DNA of 64,000 nt from Streptomyces sp. sk2.1 (GTDB taxonomy: Bacteria > Actinomycetota > Actinomycetes > Streptomycetales > Streptomycetaceae): assembly GCF_008120935.1 (NCBI RefSeq), contig NZ_RDBO01000077.1, positions 632,463 to 696,462 on the forward strand. The letters run 5' to 3'. This document shows, one piece after another, positions 17,054 through 24,952 of the stretch. The number at the start of each line of letters is the position of its first letter. Position 1 is the first letter of the stretch. Below the pieces are notes generated by a model. It had not been told where the DNA came from. It made no database searches and worked only from the letters and a program-made list of their open reading frames with translations. The position numbers and the translations under genes are program-made.

Positions 17054-18973
17054 TCAGCCCTCGGCCTTCGTGGCGGCCGTGCGCGGCGCCCGCCGCCTGC
17101 GCGGCTTCGCCTCGGCCCCGTCGGCCGGGGCCTCCTGGGCCACCGTCTCCGCGGCCGGCTTGGCGGCCGCACGGGTGCGGCGGCGCGGCTTGGTCTCCGA
17201 CCGGGGCTCGGAGATCGGCGCGATCTGGAAGTCGACCTCGTCCTCGACCGGCTTGACGACCCGGGCGCGGCGGCGCGGCCGGGTGACCGTCTTAGCCTCG
17301 GCCACCGGCTCGGAGACCGGTGCGATCTGGAAGTCGACCTCGTCCTCGACCGGCTTCACGACCCGGGCGCGGCGGCGTCGGGGCTTGGTCTCGGCCGGAG
17401 CCTCGACGGCCTTCGGCGCGGCCTCGGCCACCGCCTCGGCGGGGGCCTGCACCGTGTTCAGCGCGGCCTCGGCCGCGACCTCCGCGGCACCGACCCGGGT
17501 ACGACGGCGGCGACGCGGCGCACGCGGCTCCGCCGGCGCGTCGGCGACCTCGGCGGCCGGGGCCGGCACGGCGGCGGCGGACGCCTCGGCGGAGACGGCG
17601 GCACCGCCCCGGGTGCGACGGCGCTGGCGCGGCGTGCGCGGCGCGCGCTCCTCGCGCGCGGCGGGCGCGGCGGACTTGCGGCCGCGGCCGCCCGTCTCGC
17701 CCAGGTCCTCGATCTCCTCCGCCCGCAGGCCCGCACGGGTCCGCTCGGAACGCGGCAGGACACCCTTGGTGCCGGCCGGGATGTCGAGCTCCTCGAAGAG
17801 GTGCGGCGAGGTGGAGTACGTCTCGACCGGGTCGTTGAACTTCAGGTCGAGCGCCTTGTTGATCAGCTGCCAGCGCGGGATGTCGTCCCAGTCGACCAGC
17901 GTGATCGCGATGCCCTTGGCACCGGCCCGGCCGGTCCGGCCGATGCGGTGGAGGTACGTCTTCTCGTCCTCCGGCGACTGGTAGTTGATGACGTGGGTCA
18001 CACCCTCGACGTCGATGCCGCGCGCCGCGACGTCGGTGCAGACGAGCACGTCCACCTTGCCGTTGCGGAACGCGCGCAGCGCCTGCTCGCGGGCGCCCTG
18101 GCCGAGGTCGCCGTGGACCGCGCCGGAGGCGAAGCCGCGCCGGTCCAGCTGCTCGGCGATGTCGGCCGCCGTGCGCTTCGTGCGGCAGAAGATCATCGCG
18201 AGTCCGCGGCCGTTGGCCTGCAGGATGCGGGAGACCATCTCCGGCTTGTCCATCGAGTGCGCCCGGTAGACGTGCTGCGAGATGTTCGCGACGGTCGCGC
18301 CCTCGTCGTCGGGCGAGGTGGCGCGGATGTGCGTCGGCTGCGACATGTAGCGGCGCGCGAGACCGATGACGGCGCCCGGCATGGTCGCCGAGAACAGCAT
18401 CGTCTGGCGCTTCTGCGGAAGCATGGTGATGATCTTCTCGACGTCGGGCAGGAAGCCCAGGTCGAGCATCTCGTCTGCCTCGTCGAGCACCAGCGCGCGG
18501 ACGTGCGAGAGGTCGAGCTTGCGCTGCCCGGCCAGGTCGAGCAGTCGGCCCGGGGTGCCGACGATCACGTCGACGCCCTTCTTCAGGGCCTCCACCTGCG
18601 GCTCGTAGGCACGGCCGCCGTAGATCGCCAGCACGCGGACGTTGCGCACCTTGCCGGCGGTCAGCAGGTCGTTGGTCACCTGCTGGCAGAGCTCACGGGT
18701 GGGGACGACGACCAGTGCCTGCGGTGCGTCGGTCAGCTGCTCGGGCGCTGCCCGGCCGGCCTCGACGTCCGCGGGGACGGTGACGCGCTCCAGCAGCGGC
18801 AGACCGAAACCGAGCGTCTTGCCGGTGCCGGTCTTGGCCTGGCCGATGACGTCGGAGCCGGAGAGCGCGACGGGGAGCGTCATCTCCTGGATGGGGAAGG
18901 GGGACACGATGCCGACGGACTCAAGGGCCTCGGCGGTCTCGGAAAGAATCCCGAGTTCTCGGAACGTAGTCAG
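17054..18973 (-). CDS. DEAD-box RNA helicase (RhlE-like) with long basic C-terminal tail
   Basis: An ATP-dependent RNA helicase of 639 residues. Motifs in order: Q motif (FPIQEMTLP), Walker A AKTGTGKT, VLDEADEMLD, FSATMPG, and HRIGRTGRAG. The tail beyond about residue 390 is disordered, alternating Arg-rich clusters ([10 protein letters not shown]) with acidic Ala-rich spacers, as in cold-adapted or ribosome-assembly helicases. The conserved beginning MTTFRELGIL is preceded only by CTG, so I place the start at that CTG; the next GTG (18907) would cut into the Q-motif region. The CTG overlaps the stop of an upstream ORF as CTGA. AAGAGG lies about 8 bp before it. It is the mycobacterial Rv3211 (rhlE) counterpart by neighbourhood. 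Confidence 0.88.
   Translation of the reverse strand: MTTFRELGILSETAEALESVGIVSPFPIQEMTLPVALSGSDVIGQAKTGTGKTLGFGLPLLERVTVPADVEAGRAAPEQLTDAPQALVVVPTRELCQQVTNDLLTAGKVRNVRVLAIYGGRAYEPQVEALKKGVDVIVGTPGRLLDLAGQRKLDLSHVRALVLDEADEMLDLGFLPDVEKIITMLPQKRQTMLFSATMPGAVIGLARRYMSQPTHIRATSPDDEGATVANISQHVYRAHSMDKPEMVSRILQANGRGLAMIFCRTKRTAADIAEQLDRRGFASGAVHGDLGQGAREQALRAFRNGKVDVLVCTDVAARGIDVEGVTHVINYQSPEDEKTYLHRIGRTGRAGAKGIAITLVDWDDIPRWQLINKALDLKFNDPVETYSTSPHLFEELDIPAGTKGVLPRSERTRAGLRAEEIEDLGETGGRGRKSAAPAAREERAPRTPRQRRRTRGGAAVSAEASAAAVPAPAAEVADAPAEPRAPRRRRRTRVGAAEVAAEAALNTVQAPAEAVAEAAPKAVEAPAETKPRRRRARVVKPVEDEVDFQIAPVSEPVAEAKTVTRPRRRARVVKPVEDEVDFQIAPISEPRSETKPRRRTRAAAKPAAETVAQEAPADGAEAKPRRRRAPRTAATKAEG
17205..17376 (-). 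repeat. two 102-bp-spaced near-identical repeats in the helicase tail
   Basis: The segments beginning at 17205 and 17307 are almost the same at DNA level and encode VVKPVEDEVDFQIAP(V/I)SEP twice, 34 codons apart. They look like a recent in-frame duplication within the disordered tail. Confidence 0.8.
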
Positions 18974-19200
18974 GGTGCTGCCTCTTCTGTGAGACGCGGT
19001 CCGAGGCGAACGCTGGGGGTCGTACCGTGCCGGGGTTGGTCATCCGGCCGTGGATGGGCCGGGTGGCGCGGGACCACTGCCGTCGCTCGAGCGCTCGTGC
19101 CGCTGAGGGGGCCCCTCATCTGCGGTCGTACGGTGTCGCACGACCCGCGCGGAGGGCTGTCGGGTCGGAGCCGATCGGGCCACCGACCGGGCATCCTCAT
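18970..19200 (-). CDS. putative upstream ORF (76 aa) in the leader of the RNA helicase gene
   Basis: An ATG at 19200 has AAGGTGA about 7 bp upstream in an unusually AT-rich stretch (TTTTTTCGCGCC on the plus strand). It opens a 76-codon frame rich in Arg and Pro whose TGA overlaps the helicase CTG start as CTGA. The peptide resembles no family I know. Two readings fit: a leader ORF whose translation couples to, and so permits, initiation at the weak CTG; or simple leader RNA without a product. The long 5' region (about 230-270 nt) is in keeping with cold-shock-type control of helicases (inference). Confidence 0.4.
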   Translation of the reverse strand: MRMPGRWPDRLRPDSPPRGSCDTVRPQMRGPLSGTSARATAVVPRHPAHPRPDDQPRHGTTPSVRLGPRLTEEAAP

Positions 19201-19368
19201 TCTTTTCACCTTTTTTCGCGCCGTAAGCACATCCAAAATACTCAGTAGGCGCAATACCACTGTACCCCGGATTCGCGCATGTGTGTCGGGCGAATTCATC
19301 GGAACGGTGTGATGTCGCGTACCGGCCGGGCCCTTACGCACCCCCGCGGGCGGGCTATTCTGCGGTCC

Positions 19369-20103
19369 ATGGAGACGCCTGACAACGCCACTGAAACCCC
19401 TGAACCCACCGGGATCGCCGCCCAGGACTGGGCCACCGCGTCCGAGGAACCGCAGTACCGCGCCGCGGTGGTGGACCTGCTGGGAGCACTCGCGTACGGG
19501 GAGCTGGCGGCCTTCGAGCGGCTCGCCGAGGACGCCAAACTCGCGCCGACCCTGGCCGACAAGGCGGAGCTGGCGAAGATGGCCTCCGCCGAATTCCACC
19601 ACTTCGAGCGGCTGACGGACCGGCTGACCGCGATCGAGGTGGAGCCGACCGGCGCGATGGAGCCGTTCGCCAAGGCGCTCGACGACTTCCACCGCCAGAC
19701 CGCGCCCTCGGACTGGCTGGAGGGGCTGGTCAAGGCGTACGTGGGCGACTCCATCGCCAGTGACTTCTACCGCGAGGTCGCCGTCCGGCTCGACTCGGAC
19801 ACCCGCTCCCTCGTCCTCGCCGTGCTCGACGACACCGGACACGGCAACTTCGCCGTCGAGAAGGTGCGCGCCGCGATCGAGGCCGACCCGCGCGTCGGGG
19901 GCCGGCTCGCGCTGTGGGCGCGCCGGCTGATGGGCGAGGCGCTCTCCCAGGCCCAGCGGGTGGTGGCCGACCGCGACGCGCTGTCGACGATGCTCGTCGG
20001 CGGCGTGGCGGACGGCTTCGACCTGGCGGAGGTGGGCCGGATGTTCTCCCGGATCACCGAGGCGCACACCAAGCGGATGGCCGCGCTGGGGCTCGCCGCG
20101 TAG
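19369..20103 (+). CDS. ferritin-like / MiaE-like hydroxylase-fold protein
   Basis: A 244-residue all-helical protein. The ferritin-like core carries spaced carboxylate/histidine pairs: GELAAFERLAEDA, then AEFHHFERL (ExxH), DSIASDFYREVA, and DDTGHGNFAVEKV. It matches the MiaE_2-type group; true MiaE hydroxylates 2-methylthio-isopentenyl-A in tRNA, but the substrate here is unproven. TATTCT (19356-19361) sits 8 bp before the ATG and no ribosome site is visible, so the mRNA is probably leaderless. It is divergent from the helicase gene. Confidence 0.82.
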   Translation: METPDNATETPEPTGIAAQDWATASEEPQYRAAVVDLLGALAYGELAAFERLAEDAKLAPTLADKAELAKMASAEFHHFERLTDRLTAIEVEPTGAMEPFAKALDDFHRQTAPSDWLEGLVKAYVGDSIASDFYREVAVRLDSDTRSLVLAVLDDTGHGNFAVEKVRAAIEADPRVGGRLALWARRLMGEALSQAQRVVADRDALSTMLVGGVADGFDLAEVGRMFSRITEAHTKRMAALGLAA

Positions 20104-20155
20104 CGGGACGATCACGGTCACCCGGGGCCGCACCCGCGGCCCCGGCACCGCTCGG

Positions 20156-20425
20156 TCAGACGGCCGCCGACCGGCTCAGGGCGTGATTGCCGGGACGGAC
20201 CAGCAACGAGAGCGTCACCACGCCGATCAGCACCGCGCCGATCAGCGTGGCCACGCCGTGACCCGGGCCCAGCACCGAGTGCGTGAGGAACATGCCGAAC
20301 AGGGCTCCCAGGGCGCCGGTGGTGAACACGGCGCGACGGGACGGGAGCCGGTGGGGCAGGGAGCGGAGCGCCACCCAGGCGAGGGCGAGTCCGAGTACGA
20401 CGGCACCGAGCGGTTCCAGGATCAC
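20156..20425 (-). CDS. small integral membrane protein, 89 aa
   Basis: An 89-residue protein with three hydrophobic segments (about 5-21, 33-50, 56-77) joined by an RSLPHRLPSRR loop. It is a hypothetical protein with no named family. The GTG start is preceded by GAGGTGATC at about 9 bp. It is convergent with the MiaE-like gene (52-bp gap). Confidence 0.72.
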   Translation of the reverse strand: MILEPLGAVVLGLALAWVALRSLPHRLPSRRAVFTTGALGALFGMFLTHSVLGPGHGVATLIGAVLIGVVTLSLLVRPGNHALSRSAAV

Positions 20426-20579
20426 AGATGATCACCTCGCGAGTGGCGGGGCGGGTAAAACGGTCGTAAGCGGTCCTACCCGAAGGGTGCGGAACGCAAC
20501 CCTCCCCGAGCCGGTTTCGCACAGGAATCGCCTGCTGGACGCATGTGCGGACAGATCAGGCCGACTGCGGGACAGGGCC

Positions 20580-20719
20580 CGGTCGCGACGACGCCCCGCG
20601 GGACCCGATCCGGTCACGACGACGAGCGGTGGAACCCGTTCCGGTCGCGACGACGCCCCGCAGGACCCGTTCCGGTCGCGACGACGCATCGCGGAGCCCG
20701 TTCCGGTCACGACGCGCGG
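20580..20719. repeat. 31-bp tandem repeat array, about 4.5 copies
   Basis: Four directly abutting 31-bp units start at 20580, 20611, 20642 and 20673, with a partial fifth to 20719. The core is CGGTC(G/A)CGACGACG, followed by a more variable middle and CCCGTTC at the end. There are no spacers, so it is not a CRISPR. It lies in the 347-bp gap between two minus-strand genes and runs into a terminator hairpin. Confidence 0.88.
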
Positions 20720-20750
20720 CGGCCCGGCGGGAATCCCGCCGGGCCGCCGC
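20716..20750 (-). terminator. hairpin terminator downstream of the DUF3107 gene
   Basis: Perfect 17-bp arms (GCGGCGGCCCGGCGGGA and its complement) flank a single unpaired base. It lies 22 bp past the DUF3107 stop codon. Confidence 0.82.
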
Positions 20751-20772
20751 CTCGGTCACCGCTTCGACGTGC

Positions 20773-21000
20773 CTACAGCGCGCCGAACCCCACCCGGCGC
20801 GTGGTGGGCTCGCCGATCTCCACGTAAGCGATCCGGTCGGCCGGCACCAGGACCTTGCGGCCCTTTTCGTCCGTGAGGCTGAGCAGCTGCGTCTTGCCGG
20901 CGAGAGCCTCGGCGACCGTGCTCTCGACCTCTTCGGCGGTGAGCCCGCTCTCCAGAACGATCTCCCGGGGAGTGTGCTGCACCCCGATCTTGACCTCCAC
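20773..21000 (-). CDS. DUF3107 family protein (TB9.4-like)
   Basis: A 75-residue protein reading MEVKIGVQHTPREIVLESGLTAEEV at its start and ending RIAYVEIGEPTTRRVGFG, the DUF3107 pattern seen next to a TetR gene across actinobacteria (Rv3208A/TB9.4 in M. tuberculosis, from memory). GGAGGG lies 8 bp before the GTG, which fixes the short form over a 113-residue frame. The function is unknown. Confidence 0.9.
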   Translation of the reverse strand: MEVKIGVQHTPREIVLESGLTAEEVESTVAEALAGKTQLLSLTDEKGRKVLVPADRIAYVEIGEPTTRRVGFGAL

Positions 21001-21167
21001 GGCTATGTCCCTCCGACGGTCAGTCCCTGCGCGGTGCACCGCGCCGTACGCAGCACACATTAGCCCGCTGCGGGGAGCCCTCAGTGGTCGGCGGGCAACG
21101 CCCGCAGCGAACACGGGCGGCGGCCGCCGCCCGTGCCCGGACCCGGAGCCCGCCGGGCAGCGGGTCC

Positions 21168-21809
21168 TCAGTGCTGGTCGATGCCGTGCAGCGGGAAGCC
21201 CGCGATGCCCCGCCAGGCCAGCGAGGTGAGCAGCTGGACGGCGGTGTCGCGCGGAATGGAGGACTGGCTGGAGAGCCAGTAGCGGGCGACCACCTGGGAC
21301 ACCCCGCCCAGGCCGACCGCGAGGAGCATGGACTCGTCCTTGGACAGCCCCGTGTCACCGGCGATGACGTCGGAGATCGCCTCCGCGCACTGCAACGACA
21401 CCCGGTCCACGCGCTCGCGCACCGCGGGCTCGTTGGTCAGGTCGGACTCGAAGACCAGCCGGAACGCGCCGCCCTCGTCCTCGACGTAGGCGAAGTACGC
21501 GTCCATCGTCGCGGCGACGCGCAACTTGTTGTCGGTCGTCGACGCCAGTGCCGTACGGACCGCATGGAGGAGCGACTCGCAGTGCTGGTCGAGCAGGGCC
21601 AGATAGAGCTCCAGCTTGCCCGGGAAGTGCTGGTAGAGCACCGGCTTGCTGACACCGGCCCGCTCGGCGATGTCGTCCATCGCGGCGGAGTGGTAGCCCT
21701 GGGCCACGAAAACTTCCTGCGCGGCGCCCAGCAGCTGATTGCGTCGGGCGCGGCGGGGCAGGCGAGTACCCCTCGGGCGCGCCGCCTCGGTCTGCTCGAT
21801 GGCTGTCAC
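21168..21809 (-). CDS. TetR-family transcriptional regulator
   Basis: A 213-residue regulator with an N-terminal TetR helix-turn-helix (about 20-66: QLLGAAQEVFVAQGYHSAAMDDIAERAGVSKPVLYQHFPGK) and a C-terminal all-helical ligand domain. GGGAGG lies 4 bp before the chosen GTG; a TTG four codons upstream lies inside that site and is unlikely. The ligand and target are unknown. The gene order with DUF3107 and DUF3152 matches mycobacteria (Rv3208). Confidence 0.9.
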   Translation of the reverse strand: MTAIEQTEAARPRGTRLPRRARRNQLLGAAQEVFVAQGYHSAAMDDIAERAGVSKPVLYQHFPGKLELYLALLDQHCESLLHAVRTALASTTDNKLRVAATMDAYFAYVEDEGGAFRLVFESDLTNEPAVRERVDRVSLQCAEAISDVIAGDTGLSKDESMLLAVGLGGVSQVVARYWLSSQSSIPRDTAVQLLTSLAWRGIAGFPLHGIDQH

Positions 21810-21977
21810 GCCGCCTCCCAAATTTGTGATCGAACACAGCCTTTCCGTGCACGCTGCGCCGTACAGCCATCGTACTTTTGGGTAACCCGGGTGTGCGCGG
21901 CGCGGACGCAGAATTTCACGGACCGGACGGCTGCGGTAGCCGTAGATTCGACGATCCGTGGGACAAAGCGGGTCGTA

Positions 21978-22193
21978 TCAGCGGTAATCGTCCTCATCCT
22001 GTGTGACAACACGGGCCTGTTCCGCGGCATCGGCCTCGTCGGCACTGGTCCGGTCGATGTCCGTGAGCGGTTCGTCGCGTCGCTGCTGGAGATCGGTGCG
22101 CTGCTCGGCGGCGTCCGCCCGGGGCGTCTCCTGGTCCGGTTCGTCCGGCTGGATGTCCTCGAAGGTCTCCGGGTCACTGGGGTCGACCGTCAT
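21978..22193 (-). CDS. small acidic conserved hypothetical protein, 71 aa
   Basis: Seventy-one residues, strongly acidic and predicted disordered (VDPSDPETFEDIQPDEPDQETP, ending TQDEDDYR). There is no Cys and no hydrophobic core. AGGGAGT precedes the ATG. It is divergent from the hydrolase gene. Role unknown. Confidence 0.68.
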   Translation of the reverse strand: MTVDPSDPETFEDIQPDEPDQETPRADAAEQRTDLQQRRDEPLTDIDRTSADEADAAEQARVVTQDEDDYR

Positions 22194-22302
22194 GGGGACT
22201 CCCTTCCTCGCTTCGAGCGTAGAAGCTGGGCCCCCGGGCCGCTACGCGGCCTGTGACGGCGAACACATGAACCGGGGTGTGATCGTCTCGTAACATTGCC
22301 GC

Positions 22303-23268
22303 ATGTCTTCGACCGAGCTGCCGGGAGTCCGTGCCGTCGTCGCCGCGGCACCGCCCGTGGCGAGCGCCGTGAAGGTCGCGGAGGGGGAGGAGTTGCGCTC
22401 CGTCGCGCTGCCGGGGCTGACGCTGGCCGTGCGGTCCCGGACGCCGGGGCGCGACGGCCTGCCACCCGCGCTCTTCGTGCACGGACTCGGCGGCTCCTCG
22501 CAGAACTGGTCGGCGCTGATGCCGCTGCTCCAGGACGTGGTCGACGGGGAGGCCGTCGACCTGCCCGGCTTCGGCTGCTCGCCGCCCCCGGACGACGGGA
22601 ACTACTCGGTCACCGGGCACGCCCGTGCCGTGATCCGCTTCCTCGACGCCGAGGAGCGGGGGCCGGTGCACCTGTTCGGCAATTCGCTCGGCGGCGCCGT
22701 GGCCACCCGGGTCGCCGCGGTCCGGCCCGACCTGGTGCACACCCTCACCCTCGTCTCGCCCGCGCTGCCCGAGATCCGGGTGCAGCGATCCGCCGTGCCG
22801 ACGGGCCTGCTCGCGCTGCCGGGTGTGGCCGCCCTGTTCGCCCGGATGACCAGGGAGTGGACCGCGGAGGAGCGCACCCGCGGCGTCATGGCGCTCTGCT
22901 ACGGGGACCCGGCACGGGTCTCCGAGGCGGGCTTCCGCGAGGCGGTGGCCGAAATGGAGCGCCGGATGGAACTGCCGTACTTCTGGGACGCGATGGCGCG
23001 CTCGGCGCGTGGCATTGTCGATGCGTACACGCTCGGCGGCCAGCAGGGACTGTGGCGCCAGGCCGAGCGGGTGCTCGCACCGACCCAGCTCGTCTACGGC
23101 GGACGGGACCAGCTCGTCTCCCACCGGATGGCGAGCAAGGCGGCCGCGGCCTTCCGCGACGCCCGGCTGCTGACCCTGCCCGACGCGGGGCACGTGGCGA
23201 TGATGGAGTACCCGGAGGCGGTCGCCCAGGCCTTCCGGGAATTGCTCGACGAATGCGGCGGGAGCTGA
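22303..23268 (+). CDS. alpha/beta hydrolase
   Basis: A 321-residue hydrolase. FVHGLGGSSQNW supplies the oxyanion-hole HG motif, GNSLGGAVA the nucleophile Ser, VYGGRDQLVSHRMA the Asp, and LPDAGHVAMMEYPEAV the His, all in the order of C-C hydrolase and lipase relatives. No signal peptide is seen. TAACAT (22291-22296) lies seven bases before the ATG with TGAACC upstream, suggesting a leaderless transcript. It abuts the DUF3152 gene (8-bp gap), so the two likely form an operon. Confidence 0.87.
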   Translation: MSSTELPGVRAVVAAAPPVASAVKVAEGEELRSVALPGLTLAVRSRTPGRDGLPPALFVHGLGGSSQNWSALMPLLQDVVDGEAVDLPGFGCSPPPDDGNYSVTGHARAVIRFLDAEERGPVHLFGNSLGGAVATRVAAVRPDLVHTLTLVSPALPEIRVQRSAVPTGLLALPGVAALFARMTREWTAEERTRGVMALCYGDPARVSEAGFREAVAEMERRMELPYFWDAMARSARGIVDAYTLGGQQGLWRQAERVLAPTQLVYGGRDQLVSHRMASKAAAAFRDARLLTLPDAGHVAMMEYPEAVAQAFRELLDECGGS

Positions 23269-23276
23269 TCCGGGGC

Positions 23277-24587
23277 GTGGGACGACACAGTCGAAAGGGC
23301 TCCAAACCCCCGGGGTCCGGCACCGGGGCCGCCGCCGTCGACACGGGCGGCGAACGCGAGGGCGTCAGGCCCGGTCCCGGTACCGGCCGGCGGCGGAGGG
23401 CGGCGGAGGCCCCCGCCGGTACGGACGGGCACGCCCCGTTCCAGCAGACCGGCCACGTCCGCGGCGGCCACCCCGAGCAGCGGGAACCCGGCGGCGGCTG
23501 GGGGACCGGGCCGCAGCCGCGACACCGCGAGCCGGGCCACCATCCCGCGCCGCCGCCCCGGACGGCGCCCCCGCAGCAGCCCCCGGCCGGTGCCCGGCCG
23601 CTGATACCGGGACCGCGGCGCGAGTTCGTCGAAGCCTTCGACGCGCCGCCCGCCCCGCCCGCGTCCCGCGGACCGGCCGTTCCGCCGGCCCGCCCGGCCG
23701 ATCCGTACGCCTCGGTCGGCGCGTGGGACGAACGGCCGCCCGATGGCGACGCCGATGCCCCGGCGGACGACAAGGACGGCAAGGGCATCCGGGGCCGCAC
23801 CTTCACCGGCATCGCGGCCGCCGCGGTGACCACGGTGCTGGCCGTGGTCGTGGCCGGTCAGGTCGCCCAGGACCACGACGGCGGGGCCGCGGTCGCGCGG
23901 GCCCCGGGCGTCGAACGGGACGGCACCGACGATGCCTCCCGCTCGGACGACCGGTCCACCCCGACCCCGGCGAAGGTCAAGCCGCTCTCGTACGAGCAGA
24001 AGATGGCCCGCGCCTATCCGCTCGACCCCGAGCTCAAGGCGTCCGGAAAGTTCGAGACGGTGCCGGGCGCGGCGAAGGCGCCGGGGCGCGGGCACAAGTA
24101 CCGCTACCGGATCGACATCGAGAAGGGCCTCGGCCTGGACGCCGGGCTCTTCGCCAGGGCCGTGCAGGAGACCCTCAACGACGACCGCAGCTGGGCGCAC
24201 GACGGGGCGATGACCTTCGAGCGGGTCTCCTCCGGGAAGGCCGATTTCGTGATCACCCTGGCCAGCCCCGGCACCACCGGTGTCTGGTGCGCCAAGTCCG
24301 GCCTGGACACCACGCAGGACAACGTCTCGTGCGACTCCGCCGCGACCGAGCGCGTCATGATCAACGCCTACCGCTGGGCCCAGGGCTCCTCGACCTTCGG
24401 TCCGGACAAACTCTTCGCCTACCGCCAGATGCTGATCAACCATGAGGTCGGCCACCGGCTGGGTCACAACCATGTGAGTTGCCGCACGCCCGGAGCCCTC
24501 GCCCCGGTGATGCAGCAGCAGACCAAGACCCTGGACCTCGACGGGATCAAGTGCCGTCCCAACGCCTGGGTCCATCCGGGCAGTTGA
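23277..24587 (+). CDS. DUF3152 protein, putative secreted or membrane-anchored metzincin-like metalloprotease
   Basis: A 436-residue protein with a long Pro/Gly-rich disordered head (1-165), one membrane segment (about 180-200: TGIAAAAVTTVLAVVVAGQV) and an extracytoplasmic DUF3152 domain (about 240-436). The domain contains HEVGHRLGHNH at residues 389-399, which fits HExxHxxGxxH zinc binding, followed by LAPVMQQQ, a possible Met-turn. Catalytic activity is not established for DUF3152 as far as I know. The GTG at 23277 gives the start VGRHSRK; an in-frame ATG 8 codons upstream overlaps the hydrolase gene. Conserved Cys residues (about positions 342, 351 and 401) may form disulfides. Confidence 0.85.
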   Translation: MGRHSRKGSKPPGSGTGAAAVDTGGEREGVRPGPGTGRRRRAAEAPAGTDGHAPFQQTGHVRGGHPEQREPGGGWGTGPQPRHREPGHHPAPPPRTAPPQQPPAGARPLIPGPRREFVEAFDAPPAPPASRGPAVPPARPADPYASVGAWDERPPDGDADAPADDKDGKGIRGRTFTGIAAAAVTTVLAVVVAGQVAQDHDGGAAVARAPGVERDGTDDASRSDDRSTPTPAKVKPLSYEQKMARAYPLDPELKASGKFETVPGAAKAPGRGHKYRYRIDIEKGLGLDAGLFARAVQETLNDDRSWAHDGAMTFERVSSGKADFVITLASPGTTGVWCAKSGLDTTQDNVSCDSAATERVMINAYRWAQGSSTFGPDKLFAYRQMLINHEVGHRLGHNHVSCRTPGALAPVMQQQTKTLDLDGIKCRPNAWVHPGS

Positions 24588-24718
24588 CCCCGATGGGGCC
24601 GGGCCCGCAGACGCGGCGGGTCGTCCCCGGCTCGTGGACGGGTCCCGGCGCGGGCCGCGCGGACGGCCGTCCACGTCCATGCGCTGTCCGAATGCTGGGA
24701 CAGGCGTCTCGAATCGCG

Positions 24719-24748
24719 TTGACATCGGTTCGAGCGGTGATCCATATT
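24719..24748 (+). promoter_or_regulatory. promoter for the leaderless poly-Cys ORF and importer operon
   Basis: TTGACA (24719-24724, perfect -35) and CATATT (24743-24748, -10) are 18 bp apart. The expected start point is at or next to the ATG at 24756. Confidence 0.65.
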
Positions 24749-24755
24749 TCTCGGC

Positions 24756-24851
24756 ATGTCGCACAGTCCCGTCACCCCCGGTCGCACAGCCATAGAGCTG
24801 GCGCTCATCGGCGTGACCGGGCACAGTGTCGCCGACATCCACTGTTGCTGA
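24756..24851 (+). CDS. leader peptide ORF, 31 codons, ending Cys-Cys-stop
   Basis: MSHSPVTPGRTAIELALIGV then TGHSVADIHCC and TGA. The start codon coincides with the predicted transcript start, so it should be translated as a leaderless mRNA. It lies 218 bp ahead of the ABC-importer solute-binding gene. Leaderless short ORFs ending in consecutive Cys codons act as cysteine-responsive attenuators in mycobacteria, and short 'putative leader peptides' precede sulfur and transport operons in Streptomyces (established knowledge). The same role here is inference. It is too short for standard gene calling. Confidence 0.6.
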   Translation: MSHSPVTPGRTAIELALIGVTGHSVADIHCC

Positions 24852-24918
24852 CGCCTGCCCGAGCGCGCGTCCGCCCGCCGTCCGAGCCCCGAACGGGCCG
24901 GGACGGCCACATACGACC

Positions 24919-24952
24919 GCCGCGCCGGGCACACCTCGCCCGCAGGCGCGGC
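24919..24952 (+). promoter_or_regulatory. possible attenuator hairpin between leader ORF and importer operon
   Basis: The 8-bp arms GCCGCGCC / GGCGCGGC enclose an inner GGGC/GCCC pair, giving a two-tier stem-loop 68 nt after the leader ORF stop. No U-tract follows, so Rho or a downstream pairing would be needed for termination. The remaining intergenic DNA to 25069 shows no gene; AGAGGTCACC precedes the next ATG. Confidence 0.35.

Noticed and set aside
20580-20719. 31-bp repeats considered as a CRISPR array
   Set aside because: The units abut directly without unique spacers and no cas gene is in the window.
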